A DNA stretch of 64,000 bases, taken from contig JBAJFG010000174.1 of assembly GCA_037903475.1 (NCBI GenBank), positions 372,001 to 436,000 on the forward strand, given 5' to 3'. Positions 28,201 to 38,781 of the stretch are shown here, piece by piece. Source of the DNA: Ancylostoma caninum. Lineage: Eukaryota; Nematoda; Chromadorea; Rhabditida; Ancylostomatidae. The notes beneath the pieces are model-generated. The model ran no database searches. It saw only the letters and a list, made by a program, of their open reading frames with translations, and had not been told where the DNA came from. How positions within the stretch are numbered: position 1 is the stretch's first letter; each line of letters begins with the position of its first letter. The position numbers and the translations under genes were made by a program.

Positions 28201-30285
28201 CTCATTGGTAGATTTCCTTTTCAGGTGTGTTTAGGGGAGGAAGTAAACTACTCTACGCTTTAACTGTTGCACAGGTTTTCTACTGTAATCACGACACCCT
28301 AAGCTGAATAACCCTGCTTCAAAAAGGCCAAAAATCAAGTGTGTAAAAGTATCAGCACCACATTTCGAAGTTAGGTTTGCTCAGAAACGCTCACTACTCA
28401 ACATTTGCGCTAAAACTGATGAACACTACTAAACAAAGTTGATTGCTTCTTGTATTGACCCCAATGACCCTTCCTCAATTCCAGGTGCAGAGGGTACGTC
28501 GCGCCCTGGACGCGGACTCAGTGAGGTGGCGGGGGTATGTTAGCACCTCAAACATTGTCCTCAGGCATATTTGGTTGTTCTCACGTATACCAGTAAACTT
28601 GGTCAGGTACTAGAAAACACGTTATATGGTTTCTACAATAAAATCTCCAAGAAATTTTTTGACAAAAATTCGCGTTTTCATCATTTCAAAGCTTCTTTTC
28701 TAGCTTCACATCTGTCCACTCGGTTTCTCGCACCTCATACACGGTGCTCACATCCCATAGTAGTTCAAATGACTAATGCTTCACATCGGTACGCCACGAT
28801 CACGAAGAAAAATTCTGCCGAACCTCGCTGTTACGCTGCTGAATCTATGCGAAAGTGCATCTCTTGTCATACTTGATACCAGGTTTTTCTGTTTAAAGAA
28901 GTATGAGTGGGATCTGTGAAATTTCATCGATATTAGAGGTTGTTTTTAATGTGTACAAGGTGCGAGAAACCGAGTGGACAGATGTGAAGCTAGAAAAGAA
29001 GCTTTCAAATGATGAAAACGCGAATTTTTGTCAAAAAATTTCTTGGAGATTTTATTGTAGAAACCATATAACGTGTTTTCTAGTACCTGACCAAGTTTAC
29101 TGGTATACGTGAGAACAACCAAATATGCCTGAGGACAATGTTTGAGGTGCTGACATACCCCCGCCACCTCACTGAGTCCGCGTCCAGGCGCGACGTACCC
29201 TCTGCACCTGGAATTAAGGAAAGGTCATTGGGGTCAATACAAGAAGCAATCAACTTTGTTTAGTAGTGTTCATCAGTTTTAGCGCAAATGTTGAGTAGTG
29301 AGCGTTTCTGAGCAAACCTAACTTCGAAATGTGGTGCTGATACTTTTACACATTTGATTTTTGGCCTTTTTGAAGCAGGGTTATTCAGCTTAGGGTGTCG
29401 TGATTACAGTAGAATACCTGTGCAACAGTTAAAGCGTAGAGTAGTTTACTTCCTCCCCTAAACACACCTGAAAGGGAAATCTACCAATGAGAAAATTTGC
29501 TGATTAATTGCCACAAATTCTAATGGTTTTGCTCATATCACTAACTTCGCAGCTAGCTTATAACCGAGTAGTCGAAGCAAGCTTACCACAGCGCACACCA
29601 CATCAATATGTGTTTGCTGGAAATTCCGATAGAATCAGCATAGCTCCCCAGACTTCTTCTATCAGCTGAAAAAAGCCATGCAATTTGGGGAAAATGCATT
29701 ATTTTGGTGATGAAAAAACTGTAAGGTTTCCGAATAATTTTTGCATCAACCTATCCGCCGTCGAATCCTGAAAACAGTACTGCCATTAAAATCTGTCCCA
29801 GATGTCCAATTAGTTAGTTGTAAGCAAAAATGTGAAAATTTTAGCGTCTGACCCCAATTAGTGGGCGGGGTCAAGGTAATTAACGAATTTATTGAAATAT
29901 TTGCTGACAGCTGCTGGAAATCGGACGCGATTAGTGTGTGAGCATGAGCAGGACATTGTATAAGACACCACAGTTCTTTTCGCTCTCAAAATAAATCATT
30001 TTTAAGCAAGTTACGAGAAAATCCCGCAAATCCCGCGAAGGACGCGAATCCCGCGAAATTTTTCAGATTTTACGGCGATGACTGTATAAACTCGGAGAAA
30101 TGTTTTCCAACACAAGATGCTTTCAGCTGTTTTTGTCTCACCTGCAAATTTCTAACACGAAGCCAAACTGCAAGTACAAACCCAAAAATTGCATCAGCGA
30201 TAAGGAAAACTGCGAACAGTACCCTTCTCGGCTGGTAGGGACCACTTCTAGTGGAATGGAAAGGAGTTATGCGTAACCAAAACAT
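16281..30285 (-). CDS. Unrecognised acidic protein with N- and C-terminal hydrophobic segments, 453 aa
   Basis: Six exons read on the minus strand: 30285-30142, 27213-27125, 26897-26839, 26766-26675, 24043-23944 and 17158-16281. All junctions are GT...AG with phases 0, 2, 1, 0, 1, giving 1,362 nt with an uninterrupted frame. Residues about 22-42 are hydrophobic (VLFAVFLIADAIFGFVLAVW) after basic PRR, so this is a signal anchor or signal peptide. The middle is low-complexity and rich in Asp, Glu, Pro and Ser, with a short helical, heptad-like patch (DAAERLKESTDEAEKKVEEI). The last about 18 residues are hydrophobic with no charged end (ASALLVVLVLSLWTA), as in a GPI-attachment signal or tail anchor. 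I do not recognise the family. The first exon is joined only by phase and splice motifs and could belong to another transcript. The last four exons are more secure. Foldback transposons sit in introns 1 and 5. Confidence 0.6.
18718..21195. mobile_element. Complete foldback element, 2,478 bp, arms about 1.13 kb, TA target
   Basis: The element begins CAGTCATCGCCGTAGAATC and ends in its reverse complement, with TA on each side (18716-18717 and 21196-21197). The left arm (18718-19846) and right arm (20069-21195) are near-perfect inverted copies around a 222-bp loop. CAGT termini and a TA duplication fit Tc1/mariner-type mobilisation. No transposase-like frame is present, and the short ORFs in the arms are mirror images of each other, so the element should be non-autonomous. 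It lies in intron 5 of the acidic-protein gene. Confidence 0.92.
23452..23690. repeat. Two degenerate copies of the TACCCAGGGTAAA MITE family
   Basis: One copy, about 23452-23535, contains TTACCTAGGGTAAATGTGTT and the internal TTTACCCATCGTTAA. The other, about 23590-23680, contains ATTACCCAGGGTAAATGCGTT and TTAGCGATGGGTAAGTTTGTG. Both lie in intron 5 of the acidic-protein gene, just downstream of its exon 5. Confidence 0.7.
27380..27401. repeat. (AAAT)n microsatellite
   Basis: About five AAAT units lie in intron 1 of the acidic-protein gene. Confidence 0.85.
27607..30084. mobile_element. Second complete foldback element, 2,478 bp, same orientation
   Basis: The offset from the first copy is a constant 8,889 bp from end to end, and I saw no mismatch on reading the two side by side. 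Both copies carry the same differences between left and right arms (for example GTATGTTAGCACC on the left, where the right arm reads as GTATGTCAGCACC when inverted). They therefore descend from one recent source and lie in the same orientation. The outside flanks are unrelated (TA at 27605-27606 and 30085-30086), so each is its own insertion. The right end is 57 bp from the donor of exon 1 of the acidic-protein gene. Confidence 0.92.
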
Positions 30286-30300
30286 CCTACAATATTGCAC

Positions 30301-32541
30301 CTAGATCCATCATTGGAAGATGGGCAATTTCAAATTCATGGCACGCTAACAGCTGTGCCGTCGACAACCTCAATGCTTTCCAACTTTCCACTGTTTGGCA
30401 GGATGATCCTAATCTGGACCATACAAATTTGGAAATGTATGGGTTCAAGTTCCAAAATGTGCGCGTAATGTTTGTGTTCATGAACAAGAACCAGATAACC
30501 GGTTGACGTTTTCGGCTCATAGGGCTTTACCCTGTGCCTTTTCCAAAATTTAGGGTCATTGCGAGACACGACGACTTCGTGCCGCACCTGTGTACATCAT
30601 ACATATGTACGCACCCATGGATTCAAAATGAATGATAGAGCCCTGCAAGGAGCTGTAGCTCAATATATAGGGGAAGCTGTTGTATAGCATGAGTAGTCTT
30701 CACATGTATCAAATTGGCAATGTTCAGTTCTTGAATGGGATTAAACATTGCGCTGTAATTTTTTGAAGCAATTTTGTGAAGTGGTTGAGGACCCCTACAT
30801 ACGGCAAACTTTGAAATGATTTCGTAGGATGTCATTCTTCTTGTTGTCTAACGGATAAATTTATTTTTAGGATCACCTTCGCGTGAGAAGTAAGGAGAAA
30901 AGTATCGCACCCTGTGCTTGGTTATGGCTCGAAAAACTCGGCTTTCGTTCTAATGCAGACAAGGGTACACAACATCACAGTTTGTACTTAGTGTTATGCT
31001 TAACATCATCTCAGGCAGTCTTGATATCTTGACACCTCAGATATCAAGCACGATGATGTTTGTGAGATTTCATTTGAGTCCTTCAATGAGTAATCCGTCA
31101 GAGATCGATTTCTGACTTCGCAGAAAGGTTATCAGAAAGAATCGACTGCTGACAGCAATTCCGAAACATTTTTTGAGGTGACTAGTCCCCAAACATCGCA
31201 GAAGGGAAAGACAGAGAAATGAAATTTACATTACAATTACAATGGAATGTCATGTGAATCATGTGATTGTGGTCCATAGCACGCTGCTTATAGTGTTTCA
31301 CCGGGAAGCATACATAGTTGTAACGATACAGATTAGAGAAAGAGAAATAGTGCCGTTCTTAGAGATGCGGGCGAGAATTCAGATCGTGTGCACAAATACT
31401 CAACTTTCGTCGTTCTTGGGACGGATTATATCTGTGAGAAACATTGGATCCAAGGATTTCACCTGTTTTTTTTTCGTCTACCAATCTAGGTTTGCTACGC
31501 TCAATCTGAATATGTATCTTGAGAATAATAGCAGCATCAGAATTTTCAAATGAACAATGAACACTATTAGTAATAATCACCAGAAAATTACCCTTTGTTG
31601 AAGGGGATGTTTTTTTTCCCTGAAATCACTGGAAAGTCCATCTTCCTCACAAATCCACAGACCCCCTATTTATGTAAGGTCCATAGTGTAAACGTGACGA
31701 TATATAATTGTAATTATTATTACAAGATTATTAAACTGTAGCTGAGTAATCGCTCCTATTTTTCCTGTTTCTCTCTGCACCCTCTCCAATTGCTACGCAC
31801 CTACGCGCGTTCTTTTCCTCATCGACGTCTCTACAATTAGCGTTCGTGGTGGAACGCACTATAAACAGATGAACTACAGACAAGGACATTCACATAAGTT
31901 TACATTAAGACTGAACTCAATTGAAAGTGAGTGTGATAGATGCGAAATAAACCAGCAACCAATATGTTGATGAAAGCATTGAATTTCAACCTCGTTCACT
32001 GTAATTTTTAATGGGGACGGTTTTCGTCAAAGTCATGTCGTGGAAAAATCAAAGAATTCCCTCAAATTCGATCCCATCTTCAAACTCTGCTCTATCCAGA
32101 ACTCAACCTCAGAGCAGAGTTGTAGCAAAAGAATCGGCTCTCAAAAAACCCTTCGATCACCTTGCATTGAGCACTATTAGCTATTCTTTTCAAGGTTAGA
32201 GGTGAAAAATGCTCGCACAAGGAGAAATATGCAGCGTTAGCGACATTTGTCGTGCAAAATGTTTTGATGAGACAGCAGCAAGCGGTAGCCGACAGACGTC
32301 GGACGACTTATCGAATGTGAACACAACAAGCAAGCTCAGCGGAACACTGTACAGAATTGAACGTCGGAAAAAAATTTAAAAAAAAAAGCTAACAGGGAGA
32401 TTAAACTTACCCCTTCTTATCCTGAAGGCGTGATGAACGGGAGACGCAAAGGCTTCTGAAATATCATAATGACTGTCACTGAGCTAATTAGCGATTCGTG
32501 TTTCACTGGTCAGCTGCAGAGGAAGCGCTGCAGTTCTAGAG
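30301..32541. other. About 2.2 kb with no recognised gene
   Basis: Only short frames of ordinary composition occur on either strand. None begins with a good ATG context or connects through splice sites. This stretch would hold the promoter of the acidic-protein gene, but I see no specific motif. Confidence 0.4.
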
Positions 32542-32802
32542 ATGGAGCTGCAGCTAAGACAAAGTGCCCATAAGTGCTACGAGAAGCTACAGCAGCTCAC
32601 CTACGAGGAGTGGAAGCAGAAAAAGCGTCGATCGGTGCATGTTCGATCTGCACTGCTTATCTTCATCGAAGTGTGGCCGCCGCGAGCCGCCGTCCGAACC
32701 ATTTCGCTTATCACTCGCATTCCTCCCGGGGCGCAGATGAAAGCATCCTCCTCCGCGATTTCAACGCTGATCTCGTCTGGAGCTTCTGTAGTGACCAGCT
32801 AA
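32542..32802 (+). CDS. Candidate small coding exon, unidentified
   Basis: An ATG-initiated 86-codon frame opens with a charged, helix-forming stretch (MELQLRQSAHKCYEKLQQ, then TYEEWKQKKRR) in GC-richer sequence than its surroundings. After about residue 31 all three plus frames remain open for a while and one minus frame is also open, so a splice junction or frameshift may lie near 32630. I recognise no family. It may be the first exon of an unmodelled gene or chance. Confidence 0.25.
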   Translation: MELQLRQSAHKCYEKLQQLTYEEWKQKKRRSVHVRSALLIFIEVWPPRAAVRTISLITRIPPGAQMKASSSAISTLISSGASVVTS

Positions 32803-32824
32803 CTCGTTTAGGATAACTATGCAT

Positions 32825-33124
32825 TAGTGGCGGACGCAGCGAGGTGGCGCTCCCCCCCCCGTAAATGGATAGCAAAACTTTTAAATTTTCTTTATAAAAT
32901 AAAAACTTTTAATATGTTTACTTTGATTTTGTGTTGCTAATATTATTTCCCGACTATAGTTTATTAATTATATCTCATTATGATTATTATTTTTATCAAT
33001 TTTATTTCCTTCCCATGGGTGTCCCCAAAACCCACCTAAATGGCGGAGCCCACACTTTTTCTCCACGCCACCACCCCTTCCCCCCTCCACACCACTTGCC
33101 TCTCACTTCCTGCGTCCACCAATG
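32825..33124. mobile_element. hAT-like MITE, eroded copy
   Basis: The left end TAGTGGCGGACGCAG and right end CTGCGTCCACCAATG are degraded forms of the 14-bp terminus seen intact at 63543-63794. The interior shares the same C-rich and then AT-rich organisation. No matching 8-bp target duplication survives. Confidence 0.75.
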
Positions 33125-36100
33125 CCTGAATCCACTCTTTACTTGGAAGAATTTCGCTTTCGCAGCCGAGCCCTTGGAAGTGCATTTGGATATGCGGAAT
33201 TTGCACCTTCGTCCCTCATGGCAGCTCATCCTGAAAGCCATGGCGAATTCTACGGCCACTTTTGAACTTTCATGTCTAAAATCAGTTGTATTCAAATTTC
33301 TCAAGGCTTCGGTAGAACCAAAGAACTATTCCAGTTAAAAGCCTCTCTTTAGGATGAACTCACACAAAGCGACGCTTTCACAGCTGTCTGGGATTGTTTT
33401 CACAGATGTTTGGCACTTGACATGGTTCTTATACGTCATTTTCTCCTGTCGAAAACCTCGCGTTTTGGAGAAGCACTCGTGCATGAGTTCTTCCCACGAG
33501 TTGTAGCCGGATCATCCTAACAAGCAGCGCTACAAGCGCTGAGGGGTACACTTGAAGCATACTATCGAATTTCGGGCTATATCCGCAGAAAGATGGGGGA
33601 GGGGGAAAGAGAGGAGGGGTGCACTCCAAAGAATCTAAAATTCACTAATCCTTTGGTCCGTTACGTAACAGGAAAAATGGACGTTACTTGTTAACCTGTT
33701 AATCCGCTAACTCGTCAGAAGGATGGAACATACTGAGTATCCCAAGCTTCAGCGAATTTCTAAGCCTCCTCTCCTTAATTACTTATACAGAGAAAGTGAA
33801 ACGATCGGTTAGAGATGTGAGCAAACTCTTGCGCCAAAAACAACGACATCGAAAAAAGATTACGAGATAGAGTAGAAAATGTAAGCTTCTGTGGGCCTCG
33901 TTAGTGTATTCCAATAAGAAACTACAGCAATACAGTGATCACCAGCTGCTCTCACTGTAGTTCTCGAGAAAGTCCACAGCCATATTCTTAACCCAATGTC
34001 GCATGGCCAATTCTCTCTTACTTCTCCTCAGCGATTTGGAAAAAAAGGTTGAGCAAGCCGCATGTGGACGCCTTGAAGTCTTACCTGAAGAAGTCTACTA
34101 TTGAGAACTAGGAAATGTCATAAATCATATGCACACACATGTGCTCTCGTTCCTCGGCATATTCTACTGGCCGTAATGACGTCAACTTTTACTGAAGTTC
34201 ACTGTATAGCAAAATGGATGAAGATCGGTGGGACCAGTTATATGACTGTTGCGTTGTCTTTCCACGGATAAATATATCAGACACGTGCCAAGAACTAACA
34301 ATGCGCTCAAGATTCGATTACAGCCCACTCAGAACTCATTTTCTGATCTTTCCAAAAGTTGAGGGAATCTTGGTGTATTCGCCCCAAACTCATGCTCTAT
34401 ATGAACTAATTGGGCAATTTTACCACTGTGAGTTTCGTTGTGAGTTTGGCACCATTCAATCTACGAAACTGTTCTATTATGTGGAACCGGAGCTTAGCCT
34501 CTATCTCCTTAATAAGCAACCTTTCCTTCCCCCCCCCCTGAAACGATTTGTTTTTATCCCGGTTCCTGTCAAATTATTTTCCGGATAGCTTTTTGCATCT
34601 CATTAACTTAAATGTAACTGTAACTGAGTATCCATGTTTCCAAGCGCTTCCATAGACAGCATCAGCGCTTGGTAACGTTAACCAGCATTCAGGAAAACTG
34701 ATAAAACCTAGGTGATAGACTCGCGCAAGCATCCACAAACTACTTAACGACACTATGATTTCCACAATAGGAATTGTATGACCTGCTTGGACAAAAATTC
34801 TATGCCTTCAAAGTTGCGAAAAGGTGTTCGCTCTGAATTGAATTTCTTGAAGAATTCGCCAGTCGAACTCATGGCTTATAAAAGCCAACTACTAGGCATA
34901 GTGGACCGATTTTAATAAGCTCCGCCCAGTGGCCTTGATGCTGTGGAGTATGGGGCGATTCGTCGGCTGTCTCAACATAGGATGGGTTCCGGATGCATTC
35001 TTTTCACTCAATGTACTGCCGCGTGTCGCTATTTGTCTGCATGTGCTGTAGGAACTCGTACGCTCCGAGCATCTGAGACAGTGGGCAGAGCTTATTAAAA
35101 TCGGTCCACTATGCCTAGTGGTTGGCTCCAGATCTGGATCGGCATGCGCAAACTGGCGTTTTATAAGCCATGAGTTCGACTGGTGATTTCTTCAAGAAAT
35201 TCAATGCCAGAGGGATTACCTCTTCGCAGTTTTGAACGCATAGGATCTTTGTCCTCGCTGATCGCTGCGCTGATGCTATTTCGTGAGAGTTCGAATTTCG
35301 CCTGGTAGGCTATATCTGGCAAGGTCTGTATAGCTAAGCAAGTGGCGTGTGGTATTTTCCTGCACTGGCAGGAACCACGCCGTGGAGGAACATTTAGCCG
35401 CGAATTTGAGTGCATGAGAAACAGCCCCATTTCTAGATTTTCCTGCATGTTTCACGCACTTTCAGCGTGGCAGAATAAGCTCTACATTCTTCCTATCAGA
35501 ATCTCAATCACTACAAATCCCTCGAGAGCTGCTTTCAAGCACAATCCTGCGTTCCAAGCCAGCGTAAATAGTGTGACTGGGAAAGAATCACCACTAGTTA
35601 CGCTGCAGCTATACTCCTCGAGGAGGATAACGGCTGTGCTGGTTCTAGAAATGTTTTCATTTTTGATCTGGAAGTTAAATGATATATGGATAGGCATAGA
35701 AAGGCGACTGCAGGAGGTCGAACAAGTGGAAACACACGTAGGTGGGACAGGTCTGGAAAGTCAGCTGTAATGCGCAAAGAAGCGTCGCCTCACAAAAGCC
35801 AACGCGCACAATGACATTCTTCTCCGGGAAAACTAAATTTATTCCTTACATATAATGTGTAGTGGCAACAACGACATGCAAATCCGTAGTGTTATTTACT
35901 AATCACAGCATAACTTAAGAATCTGGAAACTTGTAAGATTCGAGATTATAAATAAGCAAAACCATAAAAATCAATTCAGAGGTAATATCAGCAGAACGAT
36001 AAAGATCAACTTCAAATCATATGGAGGACTTGAATGCAGAACAAAACTTGCAGTTTTCAGGACGGTAATTGCAGGAGATCACAGAAACATATAGACCGAG

Positions 36101-36180
36101 CACTTAATTCACAATGTGTCAACCAACATCCAGTCCTTTCGAATGCAATGGACAAGGCCTTTAATGAAAAATCCATTATT
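33125..36180. other. About 3 kb without a confident gene
   Basis: One inverted repeat lies here (34836-35206). A 124-codon plus frame (34214-34588) and two minus frames (35697-35482 and 35448-35161) are open. The minus frames sit behind CAG acceptor-like sites (for example TTTAACTTCCAG before 35667) and could be extra 3' exons of the neighbouring coiled-coil gene. I could not join them in phase with confidence. Confidence 0.35.
34836..35206. repeat. Inverted-repeat MITE, about 370 bp
   Basis: The left arm, about 34836-34922, contains GAATTTCTTGAAGAATTCGC, TCGAACTCATGGCTTATAAA and CATAGTGGACCGATTTTAAT. It recurs inverted at about 35088-35206 around a roughly 165-bp centre. The right arm has an extra 25 bp near CCAGATCTGGATCGG. 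Confidence 0.8.
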
Positions 36181-38310
36181 TTAAAGGAAAGAATCATCAT
36201 TGACGGTCTTTTCTGACCTCAAACAGTTTGCGAGATCCAGGTGGTCTTCGACTCTGCATAGTTTGCTTAAAACCGGGAGGTTGTAGTTCTGTTCCTGAGA
36301 GATCAATGAGATTCCCAGAAGCGACTCCAGGGATGACTCCCTCATAGCGCTCCTAATCTAAAACCAAAAAATTAAGAACAACAGAGAAAAATCAAGGAAA
36401 AAAAAACAAAGACCGAAAACATACGTTCCAATCTTCGGCAACGCAAGACGCTTGACATTCCTTGTTTTCTGTTGGAACTACCGTTTTCTCACATACTGGC
36501 GCTGGACACAATTGGTGTGCAGCGTCGAATACTGGAATAGATCAAATCCGGAAAACAGCTGTTTTAGACTTTTTCGGAAGACTTGATCACATAAATTGAA
36601 ACCCAGCAGGGGGTTGTTTTTGAATAAAAATTAAAAGCCTCAAAACAGCGACGAAAAGAAGATAAGAAAATATAAATGAGAACCGCACCGCTCTACACGC
36701 GCAAATAGAAGAAAATAGAAGTGAAAGCGAAAAAAAATGATTACATGTAATATGGTAATTGAAAAGTATTTTATTTTAATGGAGGATAACCAAACCTGGT
36801 GTGTCTAACAACATCTGGCTAGGTATATGAGCAAATGTTTGAGAGCCATTCTCAACGCCAACACCATTAGAAGTCGAGTTTGCAAAAACGGAAGCGCCAG
36901 CTCCGAAGTTAGCGGCAGTTTTCCAACGGATGTCAGTTCGAGGCAAGTTTATCTGCAAACAACGTTAAATGATATATCAGTCTGGAGGAAGTTGAAGTTT
37001 CGAGCAGCGGCACCCACTTTTTTAGTATGTAGTAATGGTCCAGGCGGTAATGTAGCATTTGTATCCGTCATTTCTACGTCAACTGTACCAGAAAGAGAAA
37101 CATTGTGCAGCTGGAAACTGGTTTGCAGATTTTGTTGCCGCTGAAAAGTTGTATTAGTGTGAAACTTCAGAAACGTTAAAAAAATGAAAAGAAATGCTAT
37201 TTCAAAAAGCAAGGGTCGCTGTTGGAACAAATGCTTGCAAAATTCCCTGCAAAACTTGCGAAAAAAATAAACAAAAAGTCTACAGCTATGACACTGCGAC
37301 GCTACACACAACAAAAAGGATGCTCCGAATCAGTAACGGTAGTAGTTCTGATCAATTTCTGGGATTTTGCCGTTTCTCGAAAAAAAAAATTCCTGGTTTC
37401 ATGCACCCAACCCACGACCGCCCTCGCACTAGCTTTTAAAAAGCAACAACCGTTAGAAGACAGGGCGTCACTTATAGGCAAATCGTGCAGAAAGTTGCTT
37501 CTTACGAAAGGTTAGGTAGTATCTAACATACTAGGCTTTGGACTTGAGATTCCAGTTGTCGTATTCGCTCCTCTCTTCGGCTCAGTTCAAAAGCATGCTC
37601 CTTCTCCTTCGCTATCAACTAAAGTAAAAACTACCAAGGTAATACAAATCAACGCTCAAGACGGATCACTAACCTGGTCTCGCGTAGCAGCGGCAGCGCG
37701 TTCTTTCTCCCTCTCCAGGTTCTCTACGCGATTTTTAAGCATTAATACTTGTCCGTTGGCATGATACTCACTTTTTTCCTTAAGAAGAAAAACCCTTCGA
37801 TTTTGTGATGCTACAAACTTTCTTCCTTAAGAAGAAAAACCCTTCAATTTTGTGGTGCTACAACTGTCACACGCTACTGCTATATGGGAAGCATTTGATA
37901 TGAAAACCAGCGTGGCTACGTCTTACCTGTGCATTGAAACGCCGTGGTGTAAGAGCGGTGGCAGTTCGCGGCAACGGTTTCCTCGTCCTTACATCGTCGT
38001 CTTTCGAAGCTCGAACTGGTGAGGTGAATAGTGACGTACTTGGCTGGACTGAACTTGTCTGTGGTCGGAGATCTTCGTTTGCAGTAGTGACACCTCTTCG
38101 CTGCATTATCGCCTCTAGAATGAAAAAGCGGAGATATCCAGGAACCTCATTTCGGAACAACAGAGCGGACTGACGTGTTATTTGGCTAGGTTCCGGAATG
38201 ACGGGGTCGTTGAACGAATCATCGGAATCCGGGTAATCTTCGTTGCCATCAAACCGATCTGACCGCGCTCTCTTTTTTGGTGGAGGAGATCCAGTGAAAT
38301 AATATGACAT
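36181..38310 (-). CDS. Coiled-coil protein, tentatively ATRIP-like (ATR checkpoint partner), 379 aa
   Basis: Seven exons: 38310-37927, 37778-37674, 37618-37532, 37140-37018, 36952-36796, 36531-36425 and 36357-36181. All junctions are GT...AG, the phases agree and the total is 1,140 nt. The N-terminus is basic then acidic (PPPKKRARSDRFDG, then DYPDSDDSFNDP). Residues about 129-192 form a charged coiled coil that begins NGQVLMLKNRVENLEREKER. The tail is Ser/Thr/Asn-rich and then ends in a short helical exon with several Leu and Cys. Known of the family: ATRIP/Ddc2 proteins have a PPxKRAR-like basic start, an acidic patch and a coiled coil with a G-E/Q-x3-L-R/K motif. The match here is suggestive, not diagnostic. 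The start could also be the in-frame ATG at 38349. The stop could be bypassed by a donor within the last exon (TTTGAG/GTCAGA), since ATRIP proteins are usually longer. It lies just downstream of sqv-1 on the same strand. Confidence 0.6.
37772..37864. repeat. Tandem duplication of a 3' splice-site block (two units of about 46 bp)
   Basis: The block CCTTAAGAAGAAAAACCCTT plus its flank through GCTACAA occurs twice in a row (37772-37818 and 37819-37864) with a few substitutions. On the minus strand each unit ends in the acceptor TTTTTCTTCTTAAGG. Exon 2 of the coiled-coil gene starts at the copy next to it. The upstream copy is a ready-made alternative acceptor. Confidence 0.85.
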
Positions 38311-38435
38311 CTCTCGAAATACGTAACATGCAGAATCAGAAAATAGCATGTCAAAAGAAATGAAATAAAAATTTCGTCTGAAGAAGCGACTCCAAGTCTG
38401 AAGAAACGACTTTTACACATCTACAAATGTTTATG

Positions 38436-38441
38436 AGATTT
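38436..38441 (-). promoter_or_regulatory. AATAAA between sqv-1 and the coiled-coil gene
   Basis: On the minus strand AATAAA lies about 340 nt after the sqv-1 stop and about 130 nt before the next start. It is followed by the acceptor-like GTCGTTTCTTCAG near 38400. The arrangement resembles an intercistronic region of a nematode operon. Confidence 0.45.
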
Positions 38442-38781
38442 ATTATTAGAAAAAAAACAACAAGCACCGATAACAACCTACTTTCCAACACTAACAGAAA
38501 ACAAGTTCACAAGATCACTGAGCTCTTCAATTATCACAGAAACTAAGACAAAACGTAATCACTCGATAATCAGACCTTTCATCGAATCTTCAGCACGCCC
38601 TCAGAGCGCAAATGAATCGCAGATGAGGAAAGACTTCAAAAATAAAATGAACTAGAATTTTGTATCCTAATAATGCATAATTACAATTTCAAATGGTCAT
38701 GCAAAAGCAATGCTAAGATCACTGAGCAAATTATGGAAGCGAATGACTACAGTGGAACAACTACCGTTAATCACAGATACT

